Shown here: one piece after another, positions 8,790 to 18,179 of the stretch
How positions within the stretch are numbered: position 1 is the first letter of the stretch
Layout of the letters: each line of letters starts with the position of its first letter
Assembly: GCF_029203305.1 (NCBI RefSeq)
Contig: NC_089466.1
Location: 806,001 to 870,000 of the forward strand
Source: Yamadazyma tenuis
Taxonomy: Eukaryota > Ascomycota > Pichiomycetes > Serinales > Debaryomycetaceae
DNA length: 64,000 bases
Reading direction: 5' to 3'
Notes under the pieces: model-generated
Database searches by the model: none
What the model saw: the letters and a program-made list of their open reading frames with translations, nothing else
Told to the model about the DNA's origin: nothing
Translations under genes and position numbers: made by a program

Positions 8790-9362
8790 TTATTTTTCCA
8801 ATTCGATGAACTTACCACCGCTGGCAAATCTTGGGTGTCTTGGGTCGTTAATAAACTCGTCAGAGTTCATGGAAAGCACACTTCCCTTGTAAACGAGGCC
8901 GTAGGTGACGACAGCTAGAAAATGTTAGTATGAATGATAGAATTGGAGATAGAAGCGATGGGCTTTGTGAATCGCCAGGCCTTGGGAATCGCCAGGCCCT
9001 ATTGGTGCAGTCTGGAGGTACTGGAATAGGTCGCATTGGAAGCGTCAGAGTCTGGAGATTGGTTCGGTATTGGTGATAGATTTACTGATTTGGACATGGA
9101 TTCACAGAACCACTAATCACACACACATACGGAAAAGTAAACCACTGATAAAACCTCTCCACACACACACTGACTCTTGTAATACACCCAAATTGATGGA
9201 ATTGACTCAACACCTCCCATGTTTCGGATCTCAATTGAACTGCTTACGAAGCTGGACAAACCACCACCGTAGTAGATGTCGCCTGTGGCGCTATATGAAC
9301 ATACCTCCGACACCAAATGGCCAGAAATGTTTGAGCATTGGAGTGGCAAATTTAGGAAGCAT
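8790..9362 (-). CDS. ATP18: F1Fo-ATP synthase subunit i/j (Atp18), with one intron
   Basis: Encodes 60 residues from exons 9362-9305 and 8914-8790. The 390-nt intron has GTATGT at 9304-9299, TACTAAC about 10 nt before the 3' site and CTAG ending at 8915. Exon 1 gives MLPKFATPMLKHFWPFGVG and exon 2 ends in EFINDPRHPRFASGGKFIE. This matches yeast Atp18 (59 residues), which begins MLKRFPTPILK and ends EFINDPRNPRFAKGGKFVE. Atp18 is a small inner-membrane subunit of the Fo peripheral region; the hydrophobic stretch spans the exon junction. Neither exon alone would be called as a gene. The promoter must lie in the 124 bp before the EFM3 stop. Confidence 0.92.
8969..8998. repeat. 13-bp direct repeat inside the ATP18 intron
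   Basis: GAATCGCCAGGCC occurs at 8969-8981 and at 8986-8998, 17 bp apart, within the ATP18 intron. It looks like a small tandem duplication. No RNA gene boxes are visible around it. Confidence 0.5.
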
Positions 9363-9486
9363 CTTATTAGTTTCTTAGTTGTTGTTGGAAGAAAAGTTTC
9401 GGATTCAAACTTTTCGCTCGCAGTGGCTCTCGTCCAATTGAATTAGTTTGGCGTGCGAAACCGGTGTGCGCACGTCGGTGTGTATT

Positions 9487-10407
9487 CTATATAGACCCCA
9501 TGTAGATAGAGTAAAGGTTCATATAGGGGGTGGTGGGCCTATACCAGGGAACGGGGAACGACTCAGCTTGCGGGTCGAATGTCTCTATGGTGTCCCACTT
9601 CAAACCATGGTTTTGCATGCGTTCTTCAAACTCGTTGACGGTATCGATGTTTCTAACAGTTGCTGCAATATAGCATTTCTTGCAACCATTTGCTAAGAAC
9701 CTCGAGATCGTACATACCAATTCCTCGAGAATGGAGCGATCATAGGTCACGTCGGCTGCCACCAAATAGTCAGTTTCGGGGACATGGTGATCATTTCCCC
9801 ATAATAACTGGGAGATGCTGTGTGCTTCACGAGAAACTTGGTTCAATTCTTGGTTTCGTACAAGATTATCAAACAAGTTGGTGTCTCCATCTGTGAATAA
9901 GACTTTTCTGATCCGAGAGTCCCCCGTTAAAGAGATTCCTACCAACCCTGTGCCAGTTCCTAGTTCACAGACCGTACCACCGATCTCTAAACAAGGTACC
10001 ATTTTCGCTAGGAACAGGGCAGCCTCCCATGTTCGAAGTCCGGTGGTTCCCTGGCCCGAAATTATGCTGGGAGACTCTCCTATTATTATGTCCCTCTGGT
10101 TTATGTGATAGACGATATTATCAAAATCAGTGGGTTTCAAGGCTCGAGCATTCAAGATCTCGGGAGAACAGTAGAGTTCGTACAAACTCTCAGATACCTC
10201 GATGTTTGTCCGTTCATAGATGGTGATGAGACTCTTAAGGAAGTGTTGCACGTAGTATTTGTTGGAGAACTGGTTGAAATGATTCACAAGCTCATCTTGC
10301 TGTGAAGGAGATATTCTAACGCGGTGGGCGTATTGGAAAATTGGCACTCGCTGGTTAATATATGCTAGCACCGTCGGGAACGTCATACCCTGTTCATTGT
10401 CAGACAT
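9487..10407 (-). CDS. EFM3: Protein-lysine methyltransferase Efm3 (FAM86 family)
   Basis: Encodes 306 residues of a class I SAM-dependent methyltransferase of the FAM86/Efm3 type, which methylates one lysine of translation elongation factor 2. The signature stretch TTGLRTWEAALFLA (about residues 121-134) precedes the SAM-binding motif VCELGTGTGLVGI (about 146-158). A DVTYD motif follows further on (AADVTYDRSILEEL). The N-terminal half, without motifs, matches the family's substrate-recognition region. The ATG at 10407 is the first in frame. It lies downstream of DAL2 on the same strand, with 129 bp between them. Confidence 0.88.
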   Translation of the reverse strand: MSDNEQGMTFPTVLAYINQRVPIFQYAHRVRISPSQQDELVNHFNQFSNKYYVQHFLKSLITIYERTNIEVSESLYELYCSPEILNARALKPTDFDNIVYHINQRDIIIGESPSIISGQGTTGLRTWEAALFLAKMVPCLEIGGTVCELGTGTGLVGISLTGDSRIRKVLFTDGDTNLFDNLVRNQELNQVSREAHSISQLLWGNDHHVPETDYLVAADVTYDRSILEELVCTISRFLANGCKKCYIAATVRNIDTVNEFEERMQNHGLKWDTIETFDPQAESFPVPWYRPTTPYMNLYSIYMGSI

Positions 10408-10536
10408 TCTGTTTGTAGTGTCAATGCCTCCATCTCATCAAGAAAACGCGAACGCATACAATGGTAGGGATAGTCACGTGCATTAAATATACAGCTAAAT
10501 AACAACTCTTGTAGTTCCCTGGATGTACAGACTCAC

Positions 10537-11550
10537 TCATGGCTCTATGGTACCCAAAACCCGGACTCTCTTGACTCCTCCATCGGGAATAATCGTCAAT
10601 AAAATGTGGCTGCAACTCTCACCATCTGCCACCTGGAAAGTATGTTCTTTATCAGGACCAGTTTTGGAGTCTTCCACCAATGTTCTCCAGCCCACACTCT
10701 CCACAGACACATCATCTCCATCACTGGCCTTGAGTCCCTTAAGGTTGATTTTCTGCGGAAAGTTACCTCTGAAATGGGCGGTATCAATAATGATCTCTTG
10801 CACTTTGGTGATGGCTCCCAACTTGATGACCACCCAGTCAACATGTCCAGGCTGTCTGGATCTGGTGGTTTCCCAACCATCAGACATGTCGTGCCCACGA
10901 CCTGGTAACAACAAGTTGTCAGCAGAACCAAAGTGTTGATCTGATACCTTGATGGCCACTCCACCGTTCTTAACTGAAGCAGTGTCGACCACCGTCGACA
11001 AGTCCTTGGGCAAAATTGGCAACACAGTTCCATATAATCTGAATCTTGCAATTCCTCCGTCTGGATACATTCTCAATCTGACGTGAGTATAACTATCGGC
11101 AGTGATGTGATCTCTTGCAAAAAAGTGCCTTTGGGAAGCTCCACACTCGACCTTTTCAATAACTGAGTCCCACTTCGCGGTTTTCACGTCGTCGCCGTCG
11201 CTTAATGTGGTGGCTTCAACAGAAATATATGGGGCATGGTTTCCACTGAAAAAAGCGGTATCGACTTCACATCCAATCAACTTAGCAGACGCTACTCCCA
11301 TCTGGAAAATCACGTAGTCGGCCTCAGCTGTGTTGTGTCTCCTGGTCTCCCATCCATCGTACCAGGCGCCGGCGTGGGTAAATCTGGTTGCATCTCTAAT
11401 TGGAGGTTTGGGCTTGATCAAGTTCTCAGCAGCAGCGAACCATTCGTCACTAAACTCCAAGACCTTACCGCCTAACTTCTCACCGATGACATCGGTGTAC
11501 TGTAAGACTACTTGTTGGGTGAATTGTTCGGGGGTGAGTACTTTGACCAT
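10537..11550 (-). CDS. DAL2: Allantoicase (allantoate amidinohydrolase)
   Basis: Encodes 337 residues, the usual length for allantoicase, which splits allantoate into ureidoglycolate and urea in purine-nitrogen use. The protein is an internal duplication of the allantoicase fold. Each half carries DGWETRR/DGWETTR, an F(S/R)GNxP block (FFSGNHAPYISVEA and FRGNFPQKINLKG) and a closing PDGG(I/V)xRxRxxGT (YPDGGIARFRLYGT and IPDGGVKRVRVLGT). In yeasts this gene is under nitrogen catabolite control by GATA factors. A GATAAG lies about 215 bp upstream of the ATG at 11764-11769, with further GATAA cores in the same gap, which fits. Confidence 0.94.
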   Translation of the reverse strand: MVKVLTPEQFTQQVVLQYTDVIGEKLGGKVLEFSDEWFAAAENLIKPKPPIRDATRFTHAGAWYDGWETRRHNTAEADYVIFQMGVASAKLIGCEVDTAFFSGNHAPYISVEATTLSDGDDVKTAKWDSVIEKVECGASQRHFFARDHITADSYTHVRLRMYPDGGIARFRLYGTVLPILPKDLSTVVDTASVKNGGVAIKVSDQHFGSADNLLLPGRGHDMSDGWETTRSRQPGHVDWVVIKLGAITKVQEIIIDTAHFRGNFPQKINLKGLKASDGDDVSVESVGWRTLVEDSKTGPDKEHTFQVADGESCSHILLTIIPDGGVKRVRVLGTIEP

Positions 11551-12456
11551 TGTAGTATTGGGAAATGAAAATGTTCTAGTGGTAGTTTTTGATTTTATCG
11601 CTATCGGCGAGTCCCGATGGAATAAATCTACGTCTTAATTCCGCTTGGGGAAATCATTAATGTGTGGCGGCGCGCGGGCCTAAGAGAGGGTCTACCGCGG
11701 AGTCACCTTCTAATTCTCACTAATTTACAACTAATCTTAGTATAAATCTGTGAAAATTGCGAAGATAAGAGGTTTGTCAAATATGGAAAAAGAAGTGTAA
11801 ATTAGAAAGAACAAGAAATGAGAAACACTTCAAAAACACGACAATATGATCACCTTCATACTCATGTGTACCTCTTTGCCATTGAAATTGAGTAGATTTT
11901 TAGAAACCCAGTGGTTGTGATAGACTACTCAACAGCTGAAACGAACTTGGAAACTTTATCTGTAACTCCAATCATGTCTGAACCAAAGAGGCTTCGGGGA
12001 CTTGTAAGAATAGCATTTTATTACTTATTATTCCCTTCATCTTTGTATAAGAGCCCACTAGATTTATTTGCAACTAGACGAGGTACACCCGCGCAAACCG
12101 ACACTTAACGTTAACCGGGACACGCTCGGCTACCAACCTTTGGTATCAGGAAGGCTTTCTCGAAATCCTCAAATTGTAAACAAGTGCGAAACCTCAAAAC
12201 ACCTTGCAATTAACTTTTTGTATACTTCAGTTAGCTAAAGCTGTGTGTGCAACTACAATCCTTATTTATTTCCCAACTGCCAACGCTCCCACAAGCTTCT
12301 TGCTTCTTCCACCTTCCAAATACCAGTCCATTTTATTAACTTGTCAAGACTTCAATTATTGTAACTCTGTTTGTGTTGCCATAGACGAAGTTTGTTATTT
12401 TTCTTCAAATATCCAATCATCCTCCTCAACGATACAGCTCTTCTCCAGAGAAGGCC
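11551..12456. promoter_or_regulatory. Divergent intergenic region between DAL2 and the coiled-coil gene; no gene seen
   Basis: This gap of 906 bp contains only short chance frames. GATAAG at 11764-11769 and TTATC cores near 11594 and 11955 are candidate GATA-factor sites for DAL2. The right half is rich in C/T and A/T stretches typical of a yeast 5' leader. I found no tRNA, no spliced small gene and no repeat here. Confidence 0.4.
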
Positions 12457-14616
12457 ATGAACAATTACAAAGAGAATATCGGTGCAATGACCTCTCCCAG
12501 ACCTAACCCCAACGCTCTGGTACCTCCTCTATCCAATAAAAACTCCTTGACGTCCTTAGCCAAAAAATCCTCGTCCCCTTTATTACCGCCAATAAGAATG
12601 GAGAAACCTCGTTCTTCTAATTCAATTGGCTCCATTTCACCTGGAGGCTCTTCCAGCGTCCTCGAACGCCAATATGCTGAGTTGTTGATAAAACATAATA
12701 ACATGGTGATTGAGTTCCATCAGCTTGAACAGGAGTTGGACATAAAAAACAAAACTATTAATGACCAGTTGGAACAGATTTCCAATTACGAGAGATTCTT
12801 ATCTCATGTCAAGGTTGAGTTTGGTAAAACAAGAGACCTAATGGAGAAGGAATTGGTTTACTATAGAGAAATGGTTGAAGATTATCAACTAAAATTTTTA
12901 AAACTCAATAACGAGTTAGAGTACTATAAAAAGCTTGAATTCAACCAGTTAGAGTCTTACTCCAACGATACCGACAAAGACGAGAAGTACAACCAGTTGA
13001 TCAAGGATTTCAAGATCTTGAAGTCCAATTTCGAACTAGAACAAAACTCCAAGATCATGTTACTCGATCAGATTGAATCCTTGTCTAAGGAAAACCAAAA
13101 ATTGAAAGAGGACATTATGTCTCTGCATTCACTCAATGAATCCAGCACTAATGTGAACTCAGAAACCAATCAGAACTTTGAATATCCAACTGGTTCTAGT
13201 ATTATTCACGACTTAACGTACAATTATAATACTCACACCATGAATTTCAACGAAGATGAAGAGACAAACAATAACTCCGACGATCAGTTTGACAATGACT
13301 TCGATTATCTTGAAAATATAGAAGCACAAGCTCAATCTTCCCCGATCAAAGAAGCCTTTCTTTTCGAGACTCCAGAGGAATCTAGCAGTAAAGACAGGGT
13401 TCCGTCATTGATCCAAACTAAGGATTTCCAGTTCCCCCCATCACCTGATCCTACCACCAAGGGTAAGAGGCAAAGTTTGCCAGCCAACCTACAAACGGAA
13501 TTCATTCTTTCTCCATTAAAGTTGGCTTCCCAAGACTTTGATTCTGCCGAAAACCAAAAAAGATACAGCATCTCCAGACCAAATCACAACAGATATAGTA
13601 GCCATGATATAGTACCAATCAAGGTTGAATTTGAGGCTGGGGTTGACCAAAGAAGTACATCTGTTCCCTCACCGGGAAGATTTAATGATATTGATGAAAG
13701 GTTAGAGGAGAGTAAAGAAATTGAGTCTACGTTCAAGAAACTCAACGGTGAAAGAAACTCGTACATCTCATCGTCCAAGAGATCCAGCCTCGTGTTTGAG
13801 GCCAACAGTAGAATCAATAACGATCTCACTAAGCAGGAGATTATGAAGTTGAAGTTTGAGCTTCAATCTTTGAAGTTGCACAACGAAAAGTTGATGTCAT
13901 ACATTGGCTTTGAATTACAGAAACAGAAGAGAAATATCAAGAAATTATCTTCCAGACAGAATTTGCGGGATATCGAATATAGCGATTCCAAGTTGATTGA
14001 AAGGTCCAGAGAAGTATTAATCCAAAAGAAGCGGGTTTTAAGGTCCGTTTCTATTAACGCTATTTTGTCGAAAAACTACAATAATAAAGACAATTTGGGG
14101 ATATTACAGAAGGGGATCTTAAAGTTCGATGACGAGGCCCTACATGAAAATGAATATAATGAAGGTGAAGGAGAACGAGAAGACGACGACTACGGGTTCA
14201 TGAATTTCAATGACAAGTTCAACAAGCGGATCTTCGCTACTGGCTTGAACAATTACTATGAAATGAACGATGCTGACAACAAGAACACTAACCTCAAGAA
14301 GTTCAAGTCACAGAATTTCTTCTCAAACCGCAACAACTTCGACATCAGCGATGTAGACATCACCGATACCACCCTTGAAGACACGATCGATGACGAGATA
14401 GAGTGGGAAGACCACAAGATACCCACAAATATGAATAAGGGAGTGTTTGGCCAGATTAGATATCTCATCACCGGTTCTTACCAATTAGATAAGAAAGCAG
14501 AAGTCAAAGAAAGCTCTGTTGACGACTCGTTAAAATATCAGTTCTTCAGTATTGCCATTGGAATATTGATTATTGGTATACGGTTTGGCCATTACAACCA
14601 CCATAATCAAGTTTGA
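12457..14616 (+). CDS. Coiled-coil protein with a C-terminal membrane anchor, family not recognised
   Basis: Encodes 719 residues. A Ser/Pro-rich N-terminus is followed by a long coiled coil (about residues 70-220, starting near VLERQYAELLIKHNNM). A low-complexity Asn/Asp/Ser region comes next, then a second shorter coiled coil (about 460-500, KLKFELQSLKLHNEKL) and an acidic, Asn-rich linker. A single hydrophobic helix near the very end (FFSIAIGILIIGIRFG) is followed by about eight polar residues, so this is a tail-anchored protein with the bulk in the cytoplasm or nucleus. Many SP/TP sites suggest regulation by phosphorylation. Tethers such as Frt1-like ER proteins have this layout, but I see no convincing family match. 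Confidence 0.85.
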   Translation: MNNYKENIGAMTSPRPNPNALVPPLSNKNSLTSLAKKSSSPLLPPIRMEKPRSSNSIGSISPGGSSSVLERQYAELLIKHNNMVIEFHQLEQELDIKNKTINDQLEQISNYERFLSHVKVEFGKTRDLMEKELVYYREMVEDYQLKFLKLNNELEYYKKLEFNQLESYSNDTDKDEKYNQLIKDFKILKSNFELEQNSKIMLLDQIESLSKENQKLKEDIMSLHSLNESSTNVNSETNQNFEYPTGSSIIHDLTYNYNTHTMNFNEDEETNNNSDDQFDNDFDYLENIEAQAQSSPIKEAFLFETPEESSSKDRVPSLIQTKDFQFPPSPDPTTKGKRQSLPANLQTEFILSPLKLASQDFDSAENQKRYSISRPNHNRYSSHDIVPIKVEFEAGVDQRSTSVPSPGRFNDIDERLEESKEIESTFKKLNGERNSYISSSKRSSLVFEANSRINNDLTKQEIMKLKFELQSLKLHNEKLMSYIGFELQKQKRNIKKLSSRQNLRDIEYSDSKLIERSREVLIQKKRVLRSVSINAILSKNYNNKDNLGILQKGILKFDDEALHENEYNEGEGEREDDDYGFMNFNDKFNKRIFATGLNNYYEMNDADNKNTNLKKFKSQNFFSNRNNFDISDVDITDTTLEDTIDDEIEWEDHKIPTNMNKGVFGQIRYLITGSYQLDKKAEVKESSVDDSLKYQFFSIAIGILIIGIRFGHYNHHNQV

Positions 14617-14990
14617 TTATTTATAGAATTTAATGAATACATGATAGTAAATTGACGGTATATTCCTCGGACTTGTCGGGCGGGACACGTTAACTTTAAA
14701 AACAGGTTTAAAAGTCACTTTTCAAAGATTTGAAAAGCCACCCCTTTCATATGGCACAAGACGACAATTATGACCTGTTCTATTGTATTTGTGCAATTAT
14801 GTATAGGTACTCTACGACGTCGGGGTAACTTAATGAGGTTATTTCAAATGGCATGATTGCGAAGTCGGAAGTGCATATTACGCAGCGAATTAGAAAAGTG
14901 GAACCATATTGTTTTCGAGGTTAAAAGCAGCCAAAAGCCACTCGATATATATCAACACGAAATTTCCTGCTAAACTGTTATACCGGTGCG
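14617..14990. promoter_or_regulatory. Intergenic region upstream of the small Cys-cluster gene
   Basis: 374 bp with no coding signal. A TATA-like GATATATATC lies at about 14944, some 45 bp before the next ATG. Nothing else stands out. Confidence 0.4.
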
Positions 14991-15293
14991 ATGGCTCTCA
15001 AAAACTACCTTTACGCCAAGCATGCTCGTGACGAGTTCACGTTATCATTGATGCAAAAAGCCAATATCATTATTCCCCAGAACTTGCAGCCATTAGGAGC
15101 CGGGTCCGGTAATGAAGAAAAAGCCAAAAGCCACTGCAGTGATATCGAAAGTTGTAACAACTGTGCCAACTGCCCGAACAAGAAGAACACACCCAAGATC
15201 ACCATCGAAATCGACAGAGATACAAAACTAGAACAAGAAATCGAGTCTATTAACCATACCCTCACGGAGATTGACTTCACCAACAAGATATAA
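14991..15293 (+). CDS. Small protein with a clustered-cysteine motif, family not recognised
   Basis: Encodes 100 residues beginning MALKNYLYAKHARDEFTLSL. The centre carries HCSDIESCNNCANCPNKK, with cysteines spaced Cx5Cx2Cx2C and a neighbouring His, which could bind a metal ion. The N-terminal 35 residues look helical and the C-terminus is acidic. No membrane segment or signal peptide is seen. The ATG follows a good A-rich yeast leader with a TATA-like element. It is convergent with the reductase gene at 15337, with 43 bp between stops. I cannot assign a family; the codon composition looks coding. Confidence 0.7.
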   Translation: MALKNYLYAKHARDEFTLSLMQKANIIIPQNLQPLGAGSGNEEKAKSHCSDIESCNNCANCPNKKNTPKITIEIDRDTKLEQEIESINHTLTEIDFTNKI

Positions 15294-15336
15294 AACCTTC
15301 AACGTTTTTATGCATTACACATCTATATAGCCCTAA

Positions 15337-16380
15337 CTAGGCTATTCCATGGGCCAACTTATGTTGCACGACCTTTAATGAATAATAGAGAAAGTTTATA
15401 TACGGAATCAGCACTTTCACATCAACTTCTGGGTTGTTTTGTTTGTAGACTTGGATCAAGTTGGCCAAAATCACCTGCAACTCGATTTGTCGTTTGTTTC
15501 GAAGGTCCACTAACATCGATGGTTCGTAGTTGAAAGGAACGTCTGTTTCTTCGGTGAACTTGATCATTCCTTCCACATGCGAATCTTCAAGTAACTGTTC
15601 CAGTCCATGAAGTTTTAAGTCCTGGTTGGCAACAAGCTGGATTTCCTTCATCAAAGGTCGAACAATATTATCGATGACTCCGTCCGTAGCGAAAACAACC
15701 GCCACATCACTATTGGTCAAACAGCAAATGGTGTTGAAAGAGGCATTGTACAACAATTTCCTCATTCTGGTGAACCGGACATTTTTGTCCTCTTCCACCA
15801 GATTGATACTGTGGGTGTACAATTGAATGAACTGGCTGAGTTTTGAGTGGTTGCCCGCCGCTGGGTCGAATAACCCGAACGTCACTGCATCAGGTGCCCA
15901 CATGTTAATAGTACCTTTGGTATTGATGGAACTAATGTAGCTGACTCCACTAATCATGTTGACCGACTTGCCAAGCTTCAGCCACTGTTTCTCGATGTCA
16001 AGCCCATTTTGGATCAATACAATACTGGTGATATCTTCTGTTTTAATCAACTTTTCACGTAATTCGTATACTTGGTCCCACACATTGTTTGATGTCTGAG
16101 GAATGGCCTTGGTGGAAACAACAATATAGTCAAAAGGCCCCAATGCCACCGCATCTTCAAGGCTCTTAACGACATGCGTGGGCGTGTATCCCTCAAGTGA
16201 TGGTTCTCTTTGAGCACTTTCCCCCACTGCCATTTGTTTGATCGTATAACCTTCGCTTATAACCTTATCGAAGTCCGATCTGATTACGGCTGTGACATGC
16301 ACATTTTCATTTGAGGTTTCGAGAGCATGAGCAGCAATGACACCCACACCTCCTAATCCAATTGACAATACTTCAACCAT
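15337..16380 (-). CDS. Ketopantoate reductase-like oxidoreductase (ApbA/PanE family)
   Basis: Encodes 347 residues of the 2-dehydropantoate 2-reductase family. The N-terminal Rossmann fold starts at once with LSIGLGGVGVIAAHAL. The family's IVLIQNGLDIEKQW block (usually QNG) lies mid-protein. The C-terminal domain has KLLYNASFNTICCLTN, equivalent to the conserved K..(Y/F)N...N of the active site. ApbA enzymes reduce ketopantoate with NADPH in pantothenate and coenzyme A synthesis. Fungi have several paralogues of uncertain substrate besides Pan5, so the exact reaction is open. Confidence 0.85.
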   Translation of the reverse strand: MVEVLSIGLGGVGVIAAHALETSNENVHVTAVIRSDFDKVISEGYTIKQMAVGESAQREPSLEGYTPTHVVKSLEDAVALGPFDYIVVSTKAIPQTSNNVWDQVYELREKLIKTEDITSIVLIQNGLDIEKQWLKLGKSVNMISGVSYISSINTKGTINMWAPDAVTFGLFDPAAGNHSKLSQFIQLYTHSINLVEEDKNVRFTRMRKLLYNASFNTICCLTNSDVAVVFATDGVIDNIVRPLMKEIQLVANQDLKLHGLEQLLEDSHVEGMIKFTEETDVPFNYEPSMLVDLRNKRQIELQVILANLIQVYKQNNPEVDVKVLIPYINFLYYSLKVVQHKLAHGIA

Positions 16381-16724
16381 TTTTATGGGCGCTTAGAAAA
16401 TGGTAGTCGAAAAAAAAGTTGGCTAAAGCTCAATTCTTAAGTAGTTTTGAATTCCGTCGCCCTACGAGGAATCGTATCGCAAGCGCATCTTACCCGATTG
16501 GGCCAGTTTACTTGTAACCCATTTATTATACAAAAGTAAAACTACATATCCAATAATACAAACAAATAACATAACAGCACCAGAATAATCCGTAGCAGAC
16601 CCAATAAATAGTAGTTCAATAATTACAATCGTAACTAACGATTTCACACTTTGTTACACTCATGAATTCACTTCGATGTCCCGATTTCTATAGTCAACTC
16701 GATTTCGATTTTTTTTAGGCTTTA
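16381..16724. promoter_or_regulatory. Intergenic region between two same-strand genes, with a weak small open frame
   Basis: 344 bp upstream of the reductase gene. On the minus strand a frame at 16462-16647 encodes a hydrophobic 61-residue peptide, but it has only a GTG at its start and an internal ATG that would leave 36 residues. I do not call it a gene. Confidence 0.4.
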
Positions 16725-18179
16725 TCACTTTTTCCACTTGTTCACCCCATTGGAATTCATCAAAGCTCCGTCTTCTTGGTCATGACCCGCAGATTGCGGC
16801 TGTGGGAGTCCTCCATTTCGAAAGAAGAACTCATCGATGGCAGACGTTTGACTGGGCGAAGGCCTGCCTAAATTGGGGGCCATGGGCCCAGGACCTCCTT
16901 GCAGATGGACAATTTGCAGCAGCTGAGTAGAGGATCGGGCTTGTTGAATTCTTTCGTTGAGAAAGGTGGTTTTGAACTCTTGGAACACCTTCATGGTTTG
17001 CGGGTAGTTACTAGCATTCTCATGGAAGTATCGGTCAGCAAACATGTAGATGAACCGTTCAATGTCCGCTCCCGACATATTTGAAGCAAAATCCACTTCA
17101 CTTCTGCTAGTGACACGGCCAGCAGCTCCGCTTCCACCTGTACTGGACTTACCTGCACCCACCTGATGAGGTTGATGAAGTTGAGGATGTGGGGGTTGGC
17201 TACGCGATGGCTTCACATGCCCTGGTTGAGGATCTTTGGGATATTGGGTTCGGAAGTCGTACTCAAGCGGGAGAGCAGTTCCGTTTGGTTGGACAGAAGG
17301 CAGCTGTTGTTGGTACATTTGGTAGTTGGAGAAGTTCATATGGTTACCATACCCAAGGCCCGGCTGTTGCTGAGATTGTTGAGGATGATGGTGCAGCAGA
17401 CGAAACTGGTTGGAATTACTTGCACTTGGAGGATGAGGGTTCATCAAATCATAGGAAGTAGCAGCGGTGGTGGCACCACTGAAATCGGCAGACCCATTAT
17501 CATGGTCATCACCGGCATTGGTGGTAGAGCTGGGGTCGGTTCCAAACGCTGAATCGTAGACTTCCCCATTGGCACTATTGGTAGCATTTGCTGCGGCATT
17601 GCTGATGGCATTTCCTCTACCACCAGAACCCCTACCAACAGCCCCGTTGTTGGTTCCAGCGCCGCCTGCGGTGCTACCCAGATCTGGAGATCCGTCTGCA
17701 CTGCCAGATTTGTTGCCATCGCCGTCTCCTGGACCTCCTCCCATCCGCTTTTTATTTAAGCCGTGTCTCTTTTTAAACTGCAGCAACCACCCATGACTGA
17801 ATCCGACGAGTCGCTTGGGATCCTCCACACCAAACTGGTGGGCATATATGGACCAGTGCTCTCGTAAAATCGGCTCGTTGATGGGCTCACCTCGCTCCAA
17901 TTTCTGTTGCACCAAGAGATCCATAGCCCTATTGATCTTTTCGTACTTGAATTTGACCTTTCGACGGCTCTGCTTGGTGAATGCCGAATCGGCGTGGCTG
18001 AGTCGGGCTCTTAAGTCTTCTTCATTCTTAAGCCATTCACTGAATGATGATGTGGAGATTGATAATTGGTTCTTATACCTGTCGACAGTTTCCAGTTGAG
18101 GGCGGTTTGATTGGTGATAGAAATCCAAAATCTGGATCTTTTGCTCAAGAGTGGCTCTTGGTAATCTGTCGGGCGCCAT
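16725..18179 (-). CDS. CENP-B-type helix-turn-helix DNA-binding protein, probably transposase-derived
   Basis: Encodes 484 residues. The N-terminal 150 residues hold two helix-turn-helix units in the CENP-B/Tigger order. The first (about 9-60) contains LEQKIQILDFYHQS and SFSEWL. The second, CENP-B/Tc5-type, domain (about 75-145) contains INEPILREHWSIYAHQFG and closes with FSHGWLLQFKKRHGLNKKR. The rest is low complexity (Gly/Asn/Ser, Gln, Pro). One further ordered block, near residues 365-400 (DIERFIYMFADRYFHENASNY), follows it. There is no DDE transposase core, so this is a host DNA-binding protein of the kind related to Abp1/Cbh or Pdc2. Targets are unknown. Confidence 0.8.
   Translation of the reverse strand: MAPDRLPRATLEQKIQILDFYHQSNRPQLETVDRYKNQLSISTSSFSEWLKNEEDLRARLSHADSAFTKQSRRKVKFKYEKINRAMDLLVQQKLERGEPINEPILREHWSIYAHQFGVEDPKRLVGFSHGWLLQFKKRHGLNKKRMGGGPGDGDGNKSGSADGSPDLGSTAGGAGTNNGAVGRGSGGRGNAISNAAANATNSANGEVYDSAFGTDPSSTTNAGDDHDNGSADFSGATTAATSYDLMNPHPPSASNSNQFRLLHHHPQQSQQQPGLGYGNHMNFSNYQMYQQQLPSVQPNGTALPLEYDFRTQYPKDPQPGHVKPSRSQPPHPQLHQPHQVGAGKSSTGGSGAAGRVTSRSEVDFASNMSGADIERFIYMFADRYFHENASNYPQTMKVFQEFKTTFLNERIQQARSSTQLLQIVHLQGGPGPMAPNLGRPSPSQTSAIDEFFFRNGGLPQPQSAGHDQEDGALMNSNGVNKWKK

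Noticed and set aside
8733..8918. A 61-codon open frame on the plus strand
   Set aside because: It is antisense to ATP18 exon 2, which has clear protein similarity and splice signals.
12204..12506. A 100-codon plus-strand frame overlapping the start of the tail-anchored protein gene
   Set aside because: It overlaps the start of a much longer well-supported gene in another frame and reads through a T/C-rich leader.
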